Assembly: GCA_015056495.1 (NCBI GenBank)
Contig: SVGC01000027.1
Coordinates: 1-51,524, forward strand
Length of the DNA: 51,524 nt
Direction: 5' to 3'
Source of the DNA: Butyrivibrio sp.
Lineage (GTDB): Bacteria > Bacillota > Clostridia > Lachnospirales > Lachnospiraceae
Positions 9,090-18,600 of the stretch are shown here, in pieces. Every line of letters begins with the position of its first letter. Positions within the stretch are counted from its first letter, which is position 1. The position numbers and the translations under genes were made by a program. The notes under the pieces were generated by a model. The model made no database searches, was not told the origin of the DNA, and was given only the letters and a program-made list of their open reading frames with translations.

Positions 9090-10360
9090 TCTATATCACC
9101 TGCCTTATCTAATGTCCTACCACTTTCAAGAAGTCCTCCAGGATAATCTTCTGAAGTAGTAATTCCTGAGATCATAGTGTTCTTTCCTATAGAAACTCCA
9201 CTTGGTACTACTGACTTCTCTCCGATAGTGCAGATGCCTTCGCGATAAATGCCCGGCTTTGTTTCGTTATCTTTTTCTTCTCCGACGCCAAGTCGTACGT
9301 CATCGCCAACTGTTACGTTTTCTGCGATGATTGCTTTTTCAAGTACACAATTATCACCGATATGTGTGCCATTCATGATGATGGAATGGTTAACAACTGT
9401 GCCCTTGCCGATTGTAACTCCTCGGCCTATTACCGAATTGTGTACTTCTCCAAATATCTCTGTTCCTTCACCTATGATGCTTCGCTCAATTATGCTGTCT
9501 GGTCCAAGATACTGTGGTGGCTGGATCAGATTGCTTGTGTATATCTTCCAATATTCTTCATATAAGTTGAATTCAGGAACTATATCGATAAGCTCCATAT
9601 TGGCTTCCCAGTATGATGTAAGTGTTCCTACATCCTTCCAGTATCCATCAAACTCATATGCAAATAATCTTTTTCCATTATCCTTACAATAAGGAATTAC
9701 GTGTTTACCAAAATCAAGTCCAGACTGTGTTCTGTTCTTAAGTAGAGATTCTTTTAACGTTTCCCAGGAAAAAATGTATATACCCATGGATGCCAGATTG
9801 CTTCTCGGATGCTCAGGCTTTTCTTCAAAGTCTATGATCTTTCTGTCGTCGTCAGTGATCATGATTCCGAAACGACTAGCTTCCTCCATAGGAACAGGCA
9901 TAACTGCAATTGTTACGTCTGCTTTGCTGGCTTTGTGGAAATCCAGCATAGTCTCATAATCCATCTTGTATATGTGATCACCTGATAAGATAAGGACATA
10001 ATCAGGATTGTACTGTTCCATATACTCAAGATTCTGGTAAATTGCATTTGCTGTACCAGTGTACCACTCACTGTCTGTACTTTTTTCATATGGCGGCAAA
10101 ATAGAAACACCACCGATATTTCTGTCCAGGTCCCAAGGAATACCGATTCCGATGTGTGAGTTTAGCCGAAGTGGCTGATATTGTGTTAGAACACCAACTG
10201 TATCTACACCTGAGTTAATACAGTTACTGAGTGGAAAGTCAATAATTCTGTATTTTCCTCCAAAAGATACTGCTGGTTTGGCCATATTCGCCGTAAGAAC
10301 GCCAAGTCTACTTCCTTGTCCCCCTGCAAGCAACATGGCAATCATTTCTTTTTTGATCAT
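9086..10360 (-). CDS. glgC: Glucose-1-phosphate adenylyltransferase, catalytic subunit GlgC
   Basis: GlgC makes ADP-glucose from ATP and glucose-1-phosphate, the first committed step of glycogen synthesis. The 424-residue protein has the intact catalytic start [45 protein letters not shown] and [11 protein letters not shown], followed by a C-terminal beta-helix. The frame is open to a GTG at 10369, but that GTG is part of the ribosome-binding site GAGGTG, so ATG 10360 (MIKKEMIAM) is the likely start. It is first in an operon with glgD and spoVG. No branching enzyme or glycogen synthase gene is adjacent. Confidence 0.96.
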   Translation of the reverse strand: MIKKEMIAMLLAGGQGSRLGVLTANMAKPAVSFGGKYRIIDFPLSNCINSGVDTVGVLTQYQPLRLNSHIGIGIPWDLDRNIGGVSILPPYEKSTDSEWYTGTANAIYQNLEYMEQYNPDYVLILSGDHIYKMDYETMLDFHKASKADVTIAVMPVPMEEASRFGIMITDDDRKIIDFEEKPEHPRSNLASMGIYIFSWETLKESLLKNRTQSGLDFGKHVIPYCKDNGKRLFAYEFDGYWKDVGTLTSYWEANMELIDIVPEFNLYEEYWKIYTSNLIQPPQYLGPDSIIERSIIGEGTEIFGEVHNSVIGRGVTIGKGTVVNHSIIMNGTHIGDNCVLEKAIIAENVTVGDDVRLGVGEEKDNETKPGIYREGICTIGEKSVVPSGVSIGKNTMISGITTSEDYPGGLLESGRTLDKAGDIE

Positions 10361-10449
10361 TAGGTTCACCTCGTTGTAATTTTAGTAATTATGCAGCTGA
10401 TCATTATGATTGCATGATTTAAGAAAACCGCTCGTTTTTACCTATAAAA

Positions 10450-10458
10450 AGTATATCA
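10450..10458 (-). promoter_or_regulatory. glgC: Possible extended -10 promoter of glgC
   Basis: Minus-strand TGATATACT (10458-10450) matches an extended -10 element (TGnTATACT). No clear -35 box is seen. It would give a leader of roughly 80 bases before ATG 10360. Confidence 0.4.
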
Positions 10459-10536
10459 CAAACCGAAATGAAATGTAGAGTAAATTTATAGTTTTCGACC
10501 TTTTTTTACACGAATTTTTATAAATTCACCACTTTT

Positions 10537-10566
10537 TTGACACTACTATTAATTACGATATATAAT
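10537..10566 (+). promoter_or_regulatory. murC: Sigma-A-type promoter of murC
   Basis: A consensus -35 TTGACA (10537-10542) and consensus -10 TATAAT (10561-10566) are separated by 18 bases. Transcription would begin near 10573, about 58 bases before murC. Confidence 0.75.
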
Positions 10567-10630
10567 ATTCAAAGTTGCGATGCTTTTAATAAGTAGATAC
10601 ACATATAAAAACCAATGAAGGTACAAGATA

Positions 10631-12016
10631 ATGTTTAATGTAGAATTTAATAAACCGGCTCATATCTATTTCATCGGTATCGGTGGAATCTCAATGAGCG
10701 GACTGGCGCACATTTTAGAAGATAAGGGATTTAAGATTTCAGGTTCAGATGCCAAAGAAAGTGCTATGACCAAGGCCCTTGAAGATATGGGGATCAAAGT
10801 TTTCTATGGTCAGAAAAAAGAAAACCTTGATGCCTGCGGCGATATTGATGCTGTTGTATATACTGCAGCAGTTCATCCGGACAACCCAGAATTTATTGCA
10901 GCCAAGGAGAAGAATATTCCTCTTCTGACAAGAGCTGAGCTTCTTGGACAGATCATGAAGGAATATGAGCTTCCGGTAGCTATCAGCGGTACTCATGGAA
11001 AAACAACTACAACTTCCATGATTTCCAAGGTGCTCCTTGAAGCCAATATGGATCCTACTCTTTCAATCGGTGGAATATTCAAAGATATAGGCGGTAATAT
11101 CAGAGTCGGCCAGTCCAAGTATTTTGTTACTGAAGCTTGCGAATATACTAACAGCTTCCTTAGCTTTTTCCCTAAGGTAAGTATTGTTCTTGATATTGAT
11201 GCAGATCATCTTGACTTCTTCAAGGATCTTGATGATATCCGCAATTCATTTAAGAAGTTCTGTAATCTGCTTCCTGATGATGGAACTCTTATCATCAATA
11301 GCGATATTGATAATATGGAAGAGATCACTGAAGGTCTGTCATGTAACATAATCACTTATGGTTCAAAAGACAGCAGTGATTACTATCCTTCTGATATTAC
11401 ATATGATGAGCTTGCCAATGCTTCTTTCACTATTAATAGGAAGAACAAGGCTCCGATCCAGATCAAACTCAGTGTTCCTGGTGAGCACAATGTCTACAAT
11501 GCCATTGCTGCTGTAGCAGCCTGCGACCTTATGGGTGTTGATCCTGAATATATGATCAAGGCTCTTCGTGAATTTACCGGTACCAACAGACGTTTTGAAC
11601 ACAAGGGTGTAGTTGACGGAGTAACTATCGTTGATGATTATGCACATCATCCAACAGAGATCAAGGCTACTCTTTCTGCAGCACAGAACTATCCTCACAA
11701 GACTCTCTGGTGTGTATTCCAGCCTCACACCTACACAAGGACCAAGGCTCTTATGCACGAGTTTGCAGAGGCACTTTCTCTTGCTGACAAGGTTGTTCTT
11801 GCTGATATCTATGCAGCCAGAGAAACAGACCATTTAGGTATCAGTTCAAGAACTCTTCAGGAAGAGATCAAGAGTCTTGGACATGATTGTTACTATTTTC
11901 CATCTTTTGAAGAAATTGAAAAATTTCTTTTGCAAAATTGCACTAAGGATGACTTGTTGATAACTATGGGTGCGGGAGATGTAGTAAAAATAGGTGAAAA
12001 CCTGTTAGGAAAATAA
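10631..12016 (+). CDS. murC: UDP-N-acetylmuramate--L-alanine ligase MurC
   Basis: MurC adds L-alanine to UDP-MurNAc in the cytoplasmic phase of peptidoglycan synthesis. The 461-residue protein has the N-terminal Rossmann motif GIGGISMSG (about residues 16-24), the ATP-binding loop SGTHGKTTTT (about 119-128), the central-domain segment ACEYTNSFL and DADHLDFF, and the C-terminal VDDYAHHPTEI motif. AAGG lies about ten bases before ATG 10631. It has its own strong promoter and is followed by a hairpin at 12076-12118, so it is likely transcribed mainly alone. Confidence 0.97.
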   Translation: MFNVEFNKPAHIYFIGIGGISMSGLAHILEDKGFKISGSDAKESAMTKALEDMGIKVFYGQKKENLDACGDIDAVVYTAAVHPDNPEFIAAKEKNIPLLTRAELLGQIMKEYELPVAISGTHGKTTTTSMISKVLLEANMDPTLSIGGIFKDIGGNIRVGQSKYFVTEACEYTNSFLSFFPKVSIVLDIDADHLDFFKDLDDIRNSFKKFCNLLPDDGTLIINSDIDNMEEITEGLSCNIITYGSKDSSDYYPSDITYDELANASFTINRKNKAPIQIKLSVPGEHNVYNAIAAVAACDLMGVDPEYMIKALREFTGTNRRFEHKGVVDGVTIVDDYAHHPTEIKATLSAAQNYPHKTLWCVFQPHTYTRTKALMHEFAEALSLADKVVLADIYAARETDHLGISSRTLQEEIKSLGHDCYYFPSFEEIEKFLLQNCTKDDLLITMGAGDVVKIGENLLGK

Positions 12017-12027
12017 TGTAATCAACG

Positions 12028-12168
12028 TTATCCACTTTATCAACATAAAAATCCAAATTTTTCAACGTGGAAAACAGCCGCTATGAACGGAGTCTAAAAT
12101 CTCCCATTCATAGCGGCTTATTCTATGAAACGATTTTCTATATCCACACAATCCACACAATCCACACA
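12028..12168. promoter_or_regulatory. Cluster of DnaA-box-like sequences upstream of dnaD
   Basis: Two abutting 9-mers, TTATCCACT (12028-12036) and TTATCAACA (12037-12045), each match the DnaA box TTATCCACA at eight of nine positions. About 100 bases on, ATCCACACA is repeated three times in tandem (12142-12150, 12151-12159, 12160-12168). The first of these reads ATATCCACA in register (8/9), and the other two read CAATCCACA (7/9). The cluster lies between murC and two primosome-loading genes. DnaA binding is inferred from motif resemblance only. Confidence 0.5.
12076..12124 (+). terminator. Hairpin/terminator downstream of murC
   Basis: AGCCGCTATGAA (12076-12087) pairs perfectly with TTCATAGCGGCT (12107-12118), with an inner GGAG/CTCC helix. 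The following T tract is short (TATTCTA), so termination may be partial. Confidence 0.6.
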
Positions 12169-12244
12169 AAGTGCGAAAGTCCCGAAAGCCGCATAAACTC
12201 GGCATTTCTTCGGCGTTTTACCCATTTTATTTTCAAAATCCCCA

Positions 12245-12253
12245 TGCTATAAT
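12245..12253 (+). promoter_or_regulatory. Extended -10 promoter of the dnaD operon
   Basis: TGCTATAAT is a perfect extended -10 element; the -35 region is weak. Transcription would begin near 12260, about 60 bases before the dnaD start and just downstream of the DnaA-box-like cluster. Confidence 0.55.
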
Positions 12254-12319
12254 TTCAATTGTTCGATAGGTTCGGGGAAGAATTGTCGGATGAAATAACT
12301 AAAGCAGGTGAAAAGAACT

Positions 12320-13429
12320 ATGATGGGGCGTGTAACAATCAATCCAAGTACTGATGTCAGCTCGACTTCAGTATCCAACATTTTTATTGACGAATATTTG
12401 GGGGAAGCCAATGATGCGCAGATAAAGATTTACATTTATCTTCTTCGAATGATGAGTGCAAATCTGCCAACCAGCGTTTCAGATCTGGCTGATAAATTTA
12501 ATCACACAGAAAAAGATGTCCTTAGAGCCCTTCGTTATTGGGAAAAAATGGGACTTATAAGTTTAGAATATGATTCAGGCAATCATCTTACCAGCATTCA
12601 TATGGAAGATGTTGTGCCTCATAAAATGGCTCAAAAACAGGCAAAGGCAAGAACTGCAGTGGAAGAAGCTCCAATCATTGTTCCAGCAGCAATGCAGGTA
12701 GCTAAGCCTGATAACATAAGACAGATGCAGATTCCAGAAAGCAAAGTTCCGAAAAAGCCAGTTTATACACCAGAACAACTGGCTTCTTTTCAACAGGACG
12801 ATAGTGTTTCTCCTCTTCTGTTCATTGCAGAGCAGTATTTTGGCAGAACACTCAATCCAACTGAAATGAGCACTATCTTCTATATACATGATGTTCTTCA
12901 GTTTTCAGATGACCTTTTAGACTATCTGATGCAGTACTGTGTAGATCATCACAAAAAAGATTTCCGTTACATGGAAAAGGTTGCTATCAACTGGGCCGAG
13001 GCTGGTATTACTTCATCAAAACAAGCCCGCTCTCAGACATATAAATATGATGAATCCATCCTTGATATAATGAAGGCGCTCGGTATGGAAAACGCCCCTA
13101 CTGATAAGGAAGTATCCTTTATCAGTAGGTGGCAGGGGGAATATTCTTTTTCGATGCCTATTATTATGGAAGCATGCGATCGCACCGTAATGTCTACCCA
13201 GAAGAATCGCTTGAAGTATTGTGACAGCATACTGCGTAACTGGTATGAGAACAGCGTCAAGACTAAATCAGATATCACCAGACTTGATGCCAATTTCTCT
13301 GCTGCCAGTAGCAGAGCCAGACAAGCAAAAAAAGTATCAGCTATTGATATGAACAACCGTTTCAATCAGTTTAAGCAGTCAACTGCTTACAATTTTGACG
13401 AGTTGGAACAGCAGATTCTCGATAACTGA
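12320..13429 (+). CDS. DnaD-domain replication initiation protein
   Basis: The product, about 369 residues, looks like a DnaD/DnaB(Bacillus)-type primosomal protein that helps load the replicative helicase at origins or restart sites. The N-terminal region (about residues 20-95) reads as a winged helix (LGEANDAQIKIYIYLLRMM, VSDLADKFNHTEKDVLRALRYWEKMGLI). The C-terminal part has the DnaD family signature ending YMEKVAINWAEAGITSSKQAR (about 218-238), where the Y...W...I spacing is diagnostic. A second related block may follow (residues 245-335). A GTG at 12308 is in frame, but AGGTG overlaps it and is well placed for ATG 12320. The helicase loader begins 18 bases after its stop. Confidence 0.85.
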   Translation: MMGRVTINPSTDVSSTSVSNIFIDEYLGEANDAQIKIYIYLLRMMSANLPTSVSDLADKFNHTEKDVLRALRYWEKMGLISLEYDSGNHLTSIHMEDVVPHKMAQKQAKARTAVEEAPIIVPAAMQVAKPDNIRQMQIPESKVPKKPVYTPEQLASFQQDDSVSPLLFIAEQYFGRTLNPTEMSTIFYIHDVLQFSDDLLDYLMQYCVDHHKKDFRYMEKVAINWAEAGITSSKQARSQTYKYDESILDIMKALGMENAPTDKEVSFISRWQGEYSFSMPIIMEACDRTVMSTQKNRLKYCDSILRNWYENSVKTKSDITRLDANFSAASSRARQAKKVSAIDMNNRFNQFKQSTAYNFDELEQQILDN

Positions 13430-13447
13430 CAAGGGGAGGATATAAGT

Positions 13448-14422
13448 TTGGCACTTACTAATTCACAATACGAGGCCATCATGCATGGCTATGAACTAAA
13501 TAGGCTAGAACATCAGAGAGAGCAGGCAGACCGCCAGGCATATGTTTTTGAGCATGTGCCTGGTTTTAAAGAGTTAGAGGACTCTATTTCTCAGGTCAGC
13601 ATATCTTATGCAAGAGAGTCCCTTATGCATGGTCATAAGCTTGATAAGCAAGGACTCCGTGACAAGATATTTGAAATATCTTCTAGAAAACTGGCACTTT
13701 TAAGAGAGGCTGGTCTTCCTGAAGATTATCTGGATATGCAGTATACCTGTCCGGACTGCAAAGACACAGGCTATATAGCCGGACAGAAATGTCATTGTCT
13801 TAAACAAAAGATCATAAACAATCTGTACGAACAATCCAATCTTCAAAAGCTTACAGAAACAGCGAATTTTTCTCTTTTATCCGACTCCTACTACACTGGA
13901 GAGGATCTGAAAAGATTCCTGGGTGCTGTTGATACTTGCAAAAATTTTATTAATAATTTTGATACTGACTACCAAAATATTTTCTTTTATGGTACAGTTG
14001 GTACTGGTAAATCTTTCTTATCAATTTGCGTAGCCAAAGAGATACTGGACAGAGGTCATTCTGTTATTTATTTCAGCTCTTCTGCTCTATTTGAGAAGTT
14101 GTCTGAGTATGCTTTTGACTACAATAATAAAAATGAACTGCATAATTTGTACGAGGATTTATACAACTGTGAATTACTGATTATTGATGACCTGGGTACA
14201 GAGCGTACTAATAGTTTTGTAACTTCTCAGTTTTTTTCATGCCTAAATGAAAGAAAGCTGAGGAATCGTTCCACCATCATCAACAGTAATCTCGATCTCG
14301 AGGGGCTGCGTAATTTGTATTCTGACCGTATTTTTTCCAGAATAGCTTCTGACTATTCACTGGTAAAACTGACAGGTCCAGATATTAGAATCTACAAAAA
14401 GACGTTAAAAAACAGAAAGTGA
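13448..14422 (+). CDS. Helicase loader ATPase, DnaI/DnaC-like
   Basis: This 324-residue AAA+ protein of the DnaC/IstB family probably loads the DnaB helicase with its DnaD-like partner. An N-terminal helical region is followed by a Cys-rich zinc-finger-like segment (CPDCKDTGYIAGQKCHC, about residues 100-116), as in DnaI. The ATPase core has Walker A GTVGTGKS (about 186-193), Walker B LLIIDDLGTE, and a sensor region with NSNLDLEGL and DRIFSRI. Translation starts at TTG 13448 behind a strong GGGGAGG. Because it is a chromosomal neighbour of dnaD, not of a transposase, a replication role is preferred over IstB. Confidence 0.88.
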   Translation: MALTNSQYEAIMHGYELNRLEHQREQADRQAYVFEHVPGFKELEDSISQVSISYARESLMHGHKLDKQGLRDKIFEISSRKLALLREAGLPEDYLDMQYTCPDCKDTGYIAGQKCHCLKQKIINNLYEQSNLQKLTETANFSLLSDSYYTGEDLKRFLGAVDTCKNFINNFDTDYQNIFFYGTVGTGKSFLSICVAKEILDRGHSVIYFSSSALFEKLSEYAFDYNNKNELHNLYEDLYNCELLIIDDLGTERTNSFVTSQFFSCLNERKLRNRSTIINSNLDLEGLRNLYSDRIFSRIASDYSLVKLTGPDIRIYKKTLKNRK

Positions 14423-14434
14423 GGATTTTTCGTA

Positions 14435-15649
14435 ATGCCAAGAAGAGAAGAGAAACGTAATCTGGAAACTATTCCAGTAGGATCCCTGGGACTTATTCCA
14501 CTTGAGGGATGCCGTTCTCTAGGAGAGAAAGTTGATTATTATCTGGTAAAATGGAGAGCTGAAAGAGAAAATGAGCACAAGGACTCTCTCGCATTTACCG
14601 GTTATGAAAGACCATCCTATTTATTAGATGCTGCTGTACCACGTTTCGGTAGTGGTGAGGCAAAAGGCGTTATTAAGCAGTCTGTCCGTGGTGACGACTT
14701 ATACATCATGGTTGATGTATGTAACTATAGTTTAACTTATTCTCTATTTGGCAAGGAAAACCATATGTCTCCTGATGATCATTATCAGGATTTAAAGCGT
14801 ATCATTGCTGCTGTTGGCGGTAAGGCAAGAAGAATCACAGTTATCATGCCTTTCCTGTATGAAGGCAGACAGCACAAGAGAACTGCTCGTGAGTCTCTTG
14901 ATTGTGCACTTGCTCTTCAGGAGCTTGTAGGCATGGGTGTTGATAACATCATCACATTCGATGCTCATGATGCACGTGTTCAGAATGCTATTCCACTTCA
15001 CGGTTTTGAAACTGTAAGAACTACATATCAGTTCATCAAAGCTCTCCTTCGCAATGTTCAGGGACTTCAGATCGACTCAGATCATATGATGGTCATCTCT
15101 CCTGATGAAGGTGGTATGAGCCGTGCTGTATACCTTGGTTCAGTACTTGGTCTTGATGTTGGTATGTTCTACAAACGTCGTGATTATACACAGGTAGTAA
15201 ACGGAAGCAATCCTATTGTTTCTCATGAATTCCTTGGTACTTCTGTTGAAGGCAAATCTGTTGTCATTGTTGATGATATGATTTCTTCAGGCGATAGTAT
15301 CTTTGATGTTGCCAAGGCTCTTAAGCAGCGTAAGGCAGCTCACATCTATGTATTTGCTACATTCGGACTGTTCACAAATGGTCTTGAGAAATTTGATAAA
15401 GCTTATGAAGAAGGTTTATTTGATCGTATCCTCACAACTAACCTTATCTATCAGACTCCAGAGCTTTTGTCTCGTGACTGGTATATAAGCTGCGATATGT
15501 CAAAATATATCGCATACATCATTGATACTCTTAATCATGATGCATCTATCAGCGATCTTCTCAATCCTGTTGAGCGTATCAGCAGCATCATTGAGAGATA
15601 TAAGAATGGCGAACTTCAGAAAGAGATTGCCGCTGAAAAACAGAACTAA
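14435..15649 (+). CDS. prs: Ribose-phosphate pyrophosphokinase, long form
   Basis: Prs transfers pyrophosphate from ATP to ribose-5-phosphate, giving PRPP for nucleotide, His and Trp synthesis. At 404 residues it is about 90 longer than the typical 315-residue enzyme, with an extended N-terminus and insertions. Catalytic landmarks are kept: FDAHDA (175-180), the flexible-loop KRR (247-249), and the PRPP-binding loop VVIVDDMISSGDS (276-288). The usual N-terminal motif is replaced by MPFLYEGRQHKR. It begins 12 bases after the helicase loader with GAGGA upstream, so it is likely cotranscribed, and it ends in a strong terminator. Confidence 0.92.
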   Translation: MPRREEKRNLETIPVGSLGLIPLEGCRSLGEKVDYYLVKWRAERENEHKDSLAFTGYERPSYLLDAAVPRFGSGEAKGVIKQSVRGDDLYIMVDVCNYSLTYSLFGKENHMSPDDHYQDLKRIIAAVGGKARRITVIMPFLYEGRQHKRTARESLDCALALQELVGMGVDNIITFDAHDARVQNAIPLHGFETVRTTYQFIKALLRNVQGLQIDSDHMMVISPDEGGMSRAVYLGSVLGLDVGMFYKRRDYTQVVNGSNPIVSHEFLGTSVEGKSVVIVDDMISSGDSIFDVAKALKQRKAAHIYVFATFGLFTNGLEKFDKAYEEGLFDRILTTNLIYQTPELLSRDWYISCDMSKYIAYIIDTLNHDASISDLLNPVERISSIIERYKNGELQKEIAAEKQN

Positions 15650-15656
15650 AAATATA

Positions 15657-15691
15657 GCTCCTGTCCTTAATTGGACAGGAGCCTTTTTATT
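15657..15691 (+). terminator. Terminator of the dnaD-dnaI-prs operon
   Basis: GCTCCTGTCC pairs perfectly with GGACAGGAGC around TTAATT, followed by CTTTTTATTT. It sits just past prs, and the tail overlaps the convergent end of lacZ. Read on the minus strand, the stem is followed by TATATTTTTA, so it may also serve lacZ. Confidence 0.9.
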
Positions 15692-15695
15692 TGAC

Positions 15696-18600
15696 TCAGA
15701 TTCCTCTAAATGAGAATTCAAAGTGAAGCTTTTTATCATTTGGTAAAAGGAACTCTTCGTGAGTTCTTGAACCCCAGCTATCGTCTCCACCTACTCCCAT
15801 CTGAAGCATGCTTGCTCTTACAACAGTATAGTGTACCGGTGGCAGTTCATAAGGGTGCGCAGCATTTTCAAGTTCATCCGGTGTATAAGGAAGTGCACTG
15901 AAATTCATATTTTCAGCTTCAAATAACAATCCTCTTCCTCTATTGTCTGTTACTTTAGCCCATCTTACATCAGTTCTGTTTCCTGTCTCCTGTGGTACCA
16001 GATACTTTTCCACACAATCTGAAACTTTTGATGTAAATATCCCCAATCTTGCACCTTTATTTCTATCATTGTAGTTTTCAGCAGGACCTCTTCCGTAATA
16101 TGTCATATTGCTATAGTCCGCATTAAACTTGAACATCATACCAAACTCCGGCATAGGAGGAAGCTTCTTATTACCTTTGTAATCCATAGCTACAGCAATT
16201 CTTCCATCGCCGTAGACTGTATAATCTACCAGTACTTCAGCTCTTGGTGTTGTTGGAAGATAATATTTATAAGTAAGGGTTACTTCCGTAGCTTTCTTCT
16301 TGATGATCGGATAATCCTTGCCATCGCCTTTTTCTCCAGGCACTGGTCCCATCTGGCAATAGTCACTGGCAAGTTTCCACTGACCATATCTTGCAGCCAT
16401 TCTGTTTCCACCATCATTGTCTGTAGGAGCTCTCCAGAAATTTGGTCTTGGGATCATCTCTATAAGCTCTTTTCCACCATATCTGTAAGATGTAAGACCT
16501 TTTCCTTCACGGGAGAACAATACTGTAAAGTTATCACCGCGAATTCCAATGTTGTAATCGCCAATTACAGTCTCAATCTTTTTCTTGGTCTCAAAAGCTT
16601 TTACTTTATCAGAGATAACCTGCTGCCCATATGCTACTTCATGTCCAACTTTGCCCCAGACATTTTCTTCTTTTAATCTAAAAGAAACTGTTATTGCATA
16701 TTCACCATGACGGATCACCTTCTCATCATTTCTGATAAGTACTGTGTCATTTTTTATCTTATCCACAATAACAGCCGGCAATTTGTAACTCTTTTTGGAT
16801 AAAGGCTTAACAGCTGTTTCAAGTGCAGCAGTGGCAATCACTACGCCATCTCTTTCAAGTACTATCAGGCAGTCATATTCATCTGTGCCTGTAAACAGGT
16901 TTTTGTTGATGATCTCAACATTTGGACAAACCACATTGGCTGTGATGTTCTGATAATTGAACTTCACTTCCTGCATCTTGGCATATGGAGTCCTTGTACC
17001 ATCAACTATTCCATTTCCGCTAAAGTTATAATCTGTAGGTCTTTCACCACTATCACCGCCGTAAGCCTGATATTCTTCACCGTAGCGGTTCTTGGATCTT
17101 ATTGACTGATCCACATAATCCCAGATAAATCCGCCCTGGTATCTTGGATCTTCATCTGTGAGGTCTGTATATTTGAACATTCCTCCACAGGAATTGGCCA
17201 TTGCATGAGTATATTCACAGCAGATAAATGGCTTTTCTTTATTTTCAGCAAGGAACTTCTTGATGCGTTCTACTGAAGGATACATCTGGCTTTCCATATC
17301 ACTTGTATCAGGATATCTTCTGTCATTGACTATTCCTTCATAGTGAACAAGTCTGTCTGAGTCAAGGCTTCTAAACTTCTGGGACATTTCATAGATGACT
17401 TTTCCACCAAAGGATTCATTTCCTACTGACCAGATAACAACAGATGGATGGTTCTTATCAAGCTGATAGGTTGAGTTGACTCTATCAAGCATCATGTCCA
17501 TGCATTCATCTCTATCACCAGGTATGCTTTCAGATATCGGTCTCTTGTATTTCCAGAAGATTGCCCAGGTTCCATGGGTCTCCATGTTGTTCTCTGCAAT
17601 CATGTACAGACCATAGATGTCGCACAGTCTGTAGATATATGGTGCATTCTGGTAATGGCTTGTACGGATAGCATTGATGTTATTGGCTTTCATGGTCTGA
17701 ACATCTTTTACTACTTCTTCGTAATTGACTACTCTACCTGTATCACATGAAAACTCATGTCTGTTAACGCCCTTGAATACTATGCGCTTACCATTTATGC
17801 ACATGATCCCGTTCTTCATCTCAAAGCGTCTGAATCCAACATTTTCTCTGATCACTTCACATACTTTTCCCTTGGAATCTTTTACCTGAAGTGTCAGCTG
17901 ATAGAGATTTGGCTTTTCAGCGCTCCAAAGAAGAGGTTCTTTGATATGTTCTTTAATGATCAGGTTATCTTTATTTTTTACTTCTCCGCTGCAGACTTCT
18001 TTTCCAACTCTGCTAAGTGTATAAGCTATTGTTCCCTTCTGCGCTGCTGTAGTAACTGTTACTTCAAGGTCTGCATCCTTATATTTATCATCAAGAAGTG
18101 TTCTGATCTTGAGGTCTTCAACATGTGCTTCAGGAATTGCAACCAGTTCTACATCTCTGTATATTCCTGAGAATCTGAAAAAGTCCTGATCTTCCAGAAA
18201 ACTTGATGCAGTCCATTTATATACCTGCACTGCCATCTTGTTGGTACCTTTTTTCAGGAAATCTGTTATATCAAACTCTGAAGGAGTGAAGGTATCCTCA
18301 CTGTATCCGACATATTTTCCATTTATCCACAGGGCAAAGCCGCTTTCCACTCCCTGAAAGTTAGCATGGACTCTTTTCCCTGCAAAATTATCAGGAATCT
18401 CAAACTCTTTGATATAGCTTCCAACAGGATTGAATCTCTGAGGAACCTGTCCCAGCTTGATGTCTTCGCTTCCATCCCAAGGATACTGTACATTGATATA
18501 TGCAGGAACATCATAGCCTTCCATCTGCATATGAGCCGGTACGCGTATATCATCCCAGCCGGAAGCATCATAATCTGTTTTCTCAAATCCTGATATTGTG

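Noticed and set aside
12142..12168. CRISPR-like tandem repeats
   Set aside because: Three 9-base units with no spacers and no cas genes nearby; better explained as DnaA-box-like sites.
12067..12252. 61-codon plus-strand frame between murC and dnaD
   Set aside because: It spans the terminator hairpin, the tandem 9-mers and the dnaD promoter, and its IHT repeats come only from those 9-mers.
13448..14422. IstB-type transposition helper
   Set aside because: The ATPase resembles IstB in general, but there is no IstA transposase or insertion-sequence end, and it directly follows a dnaD-like gene, so a helicase-loader role is preferred.
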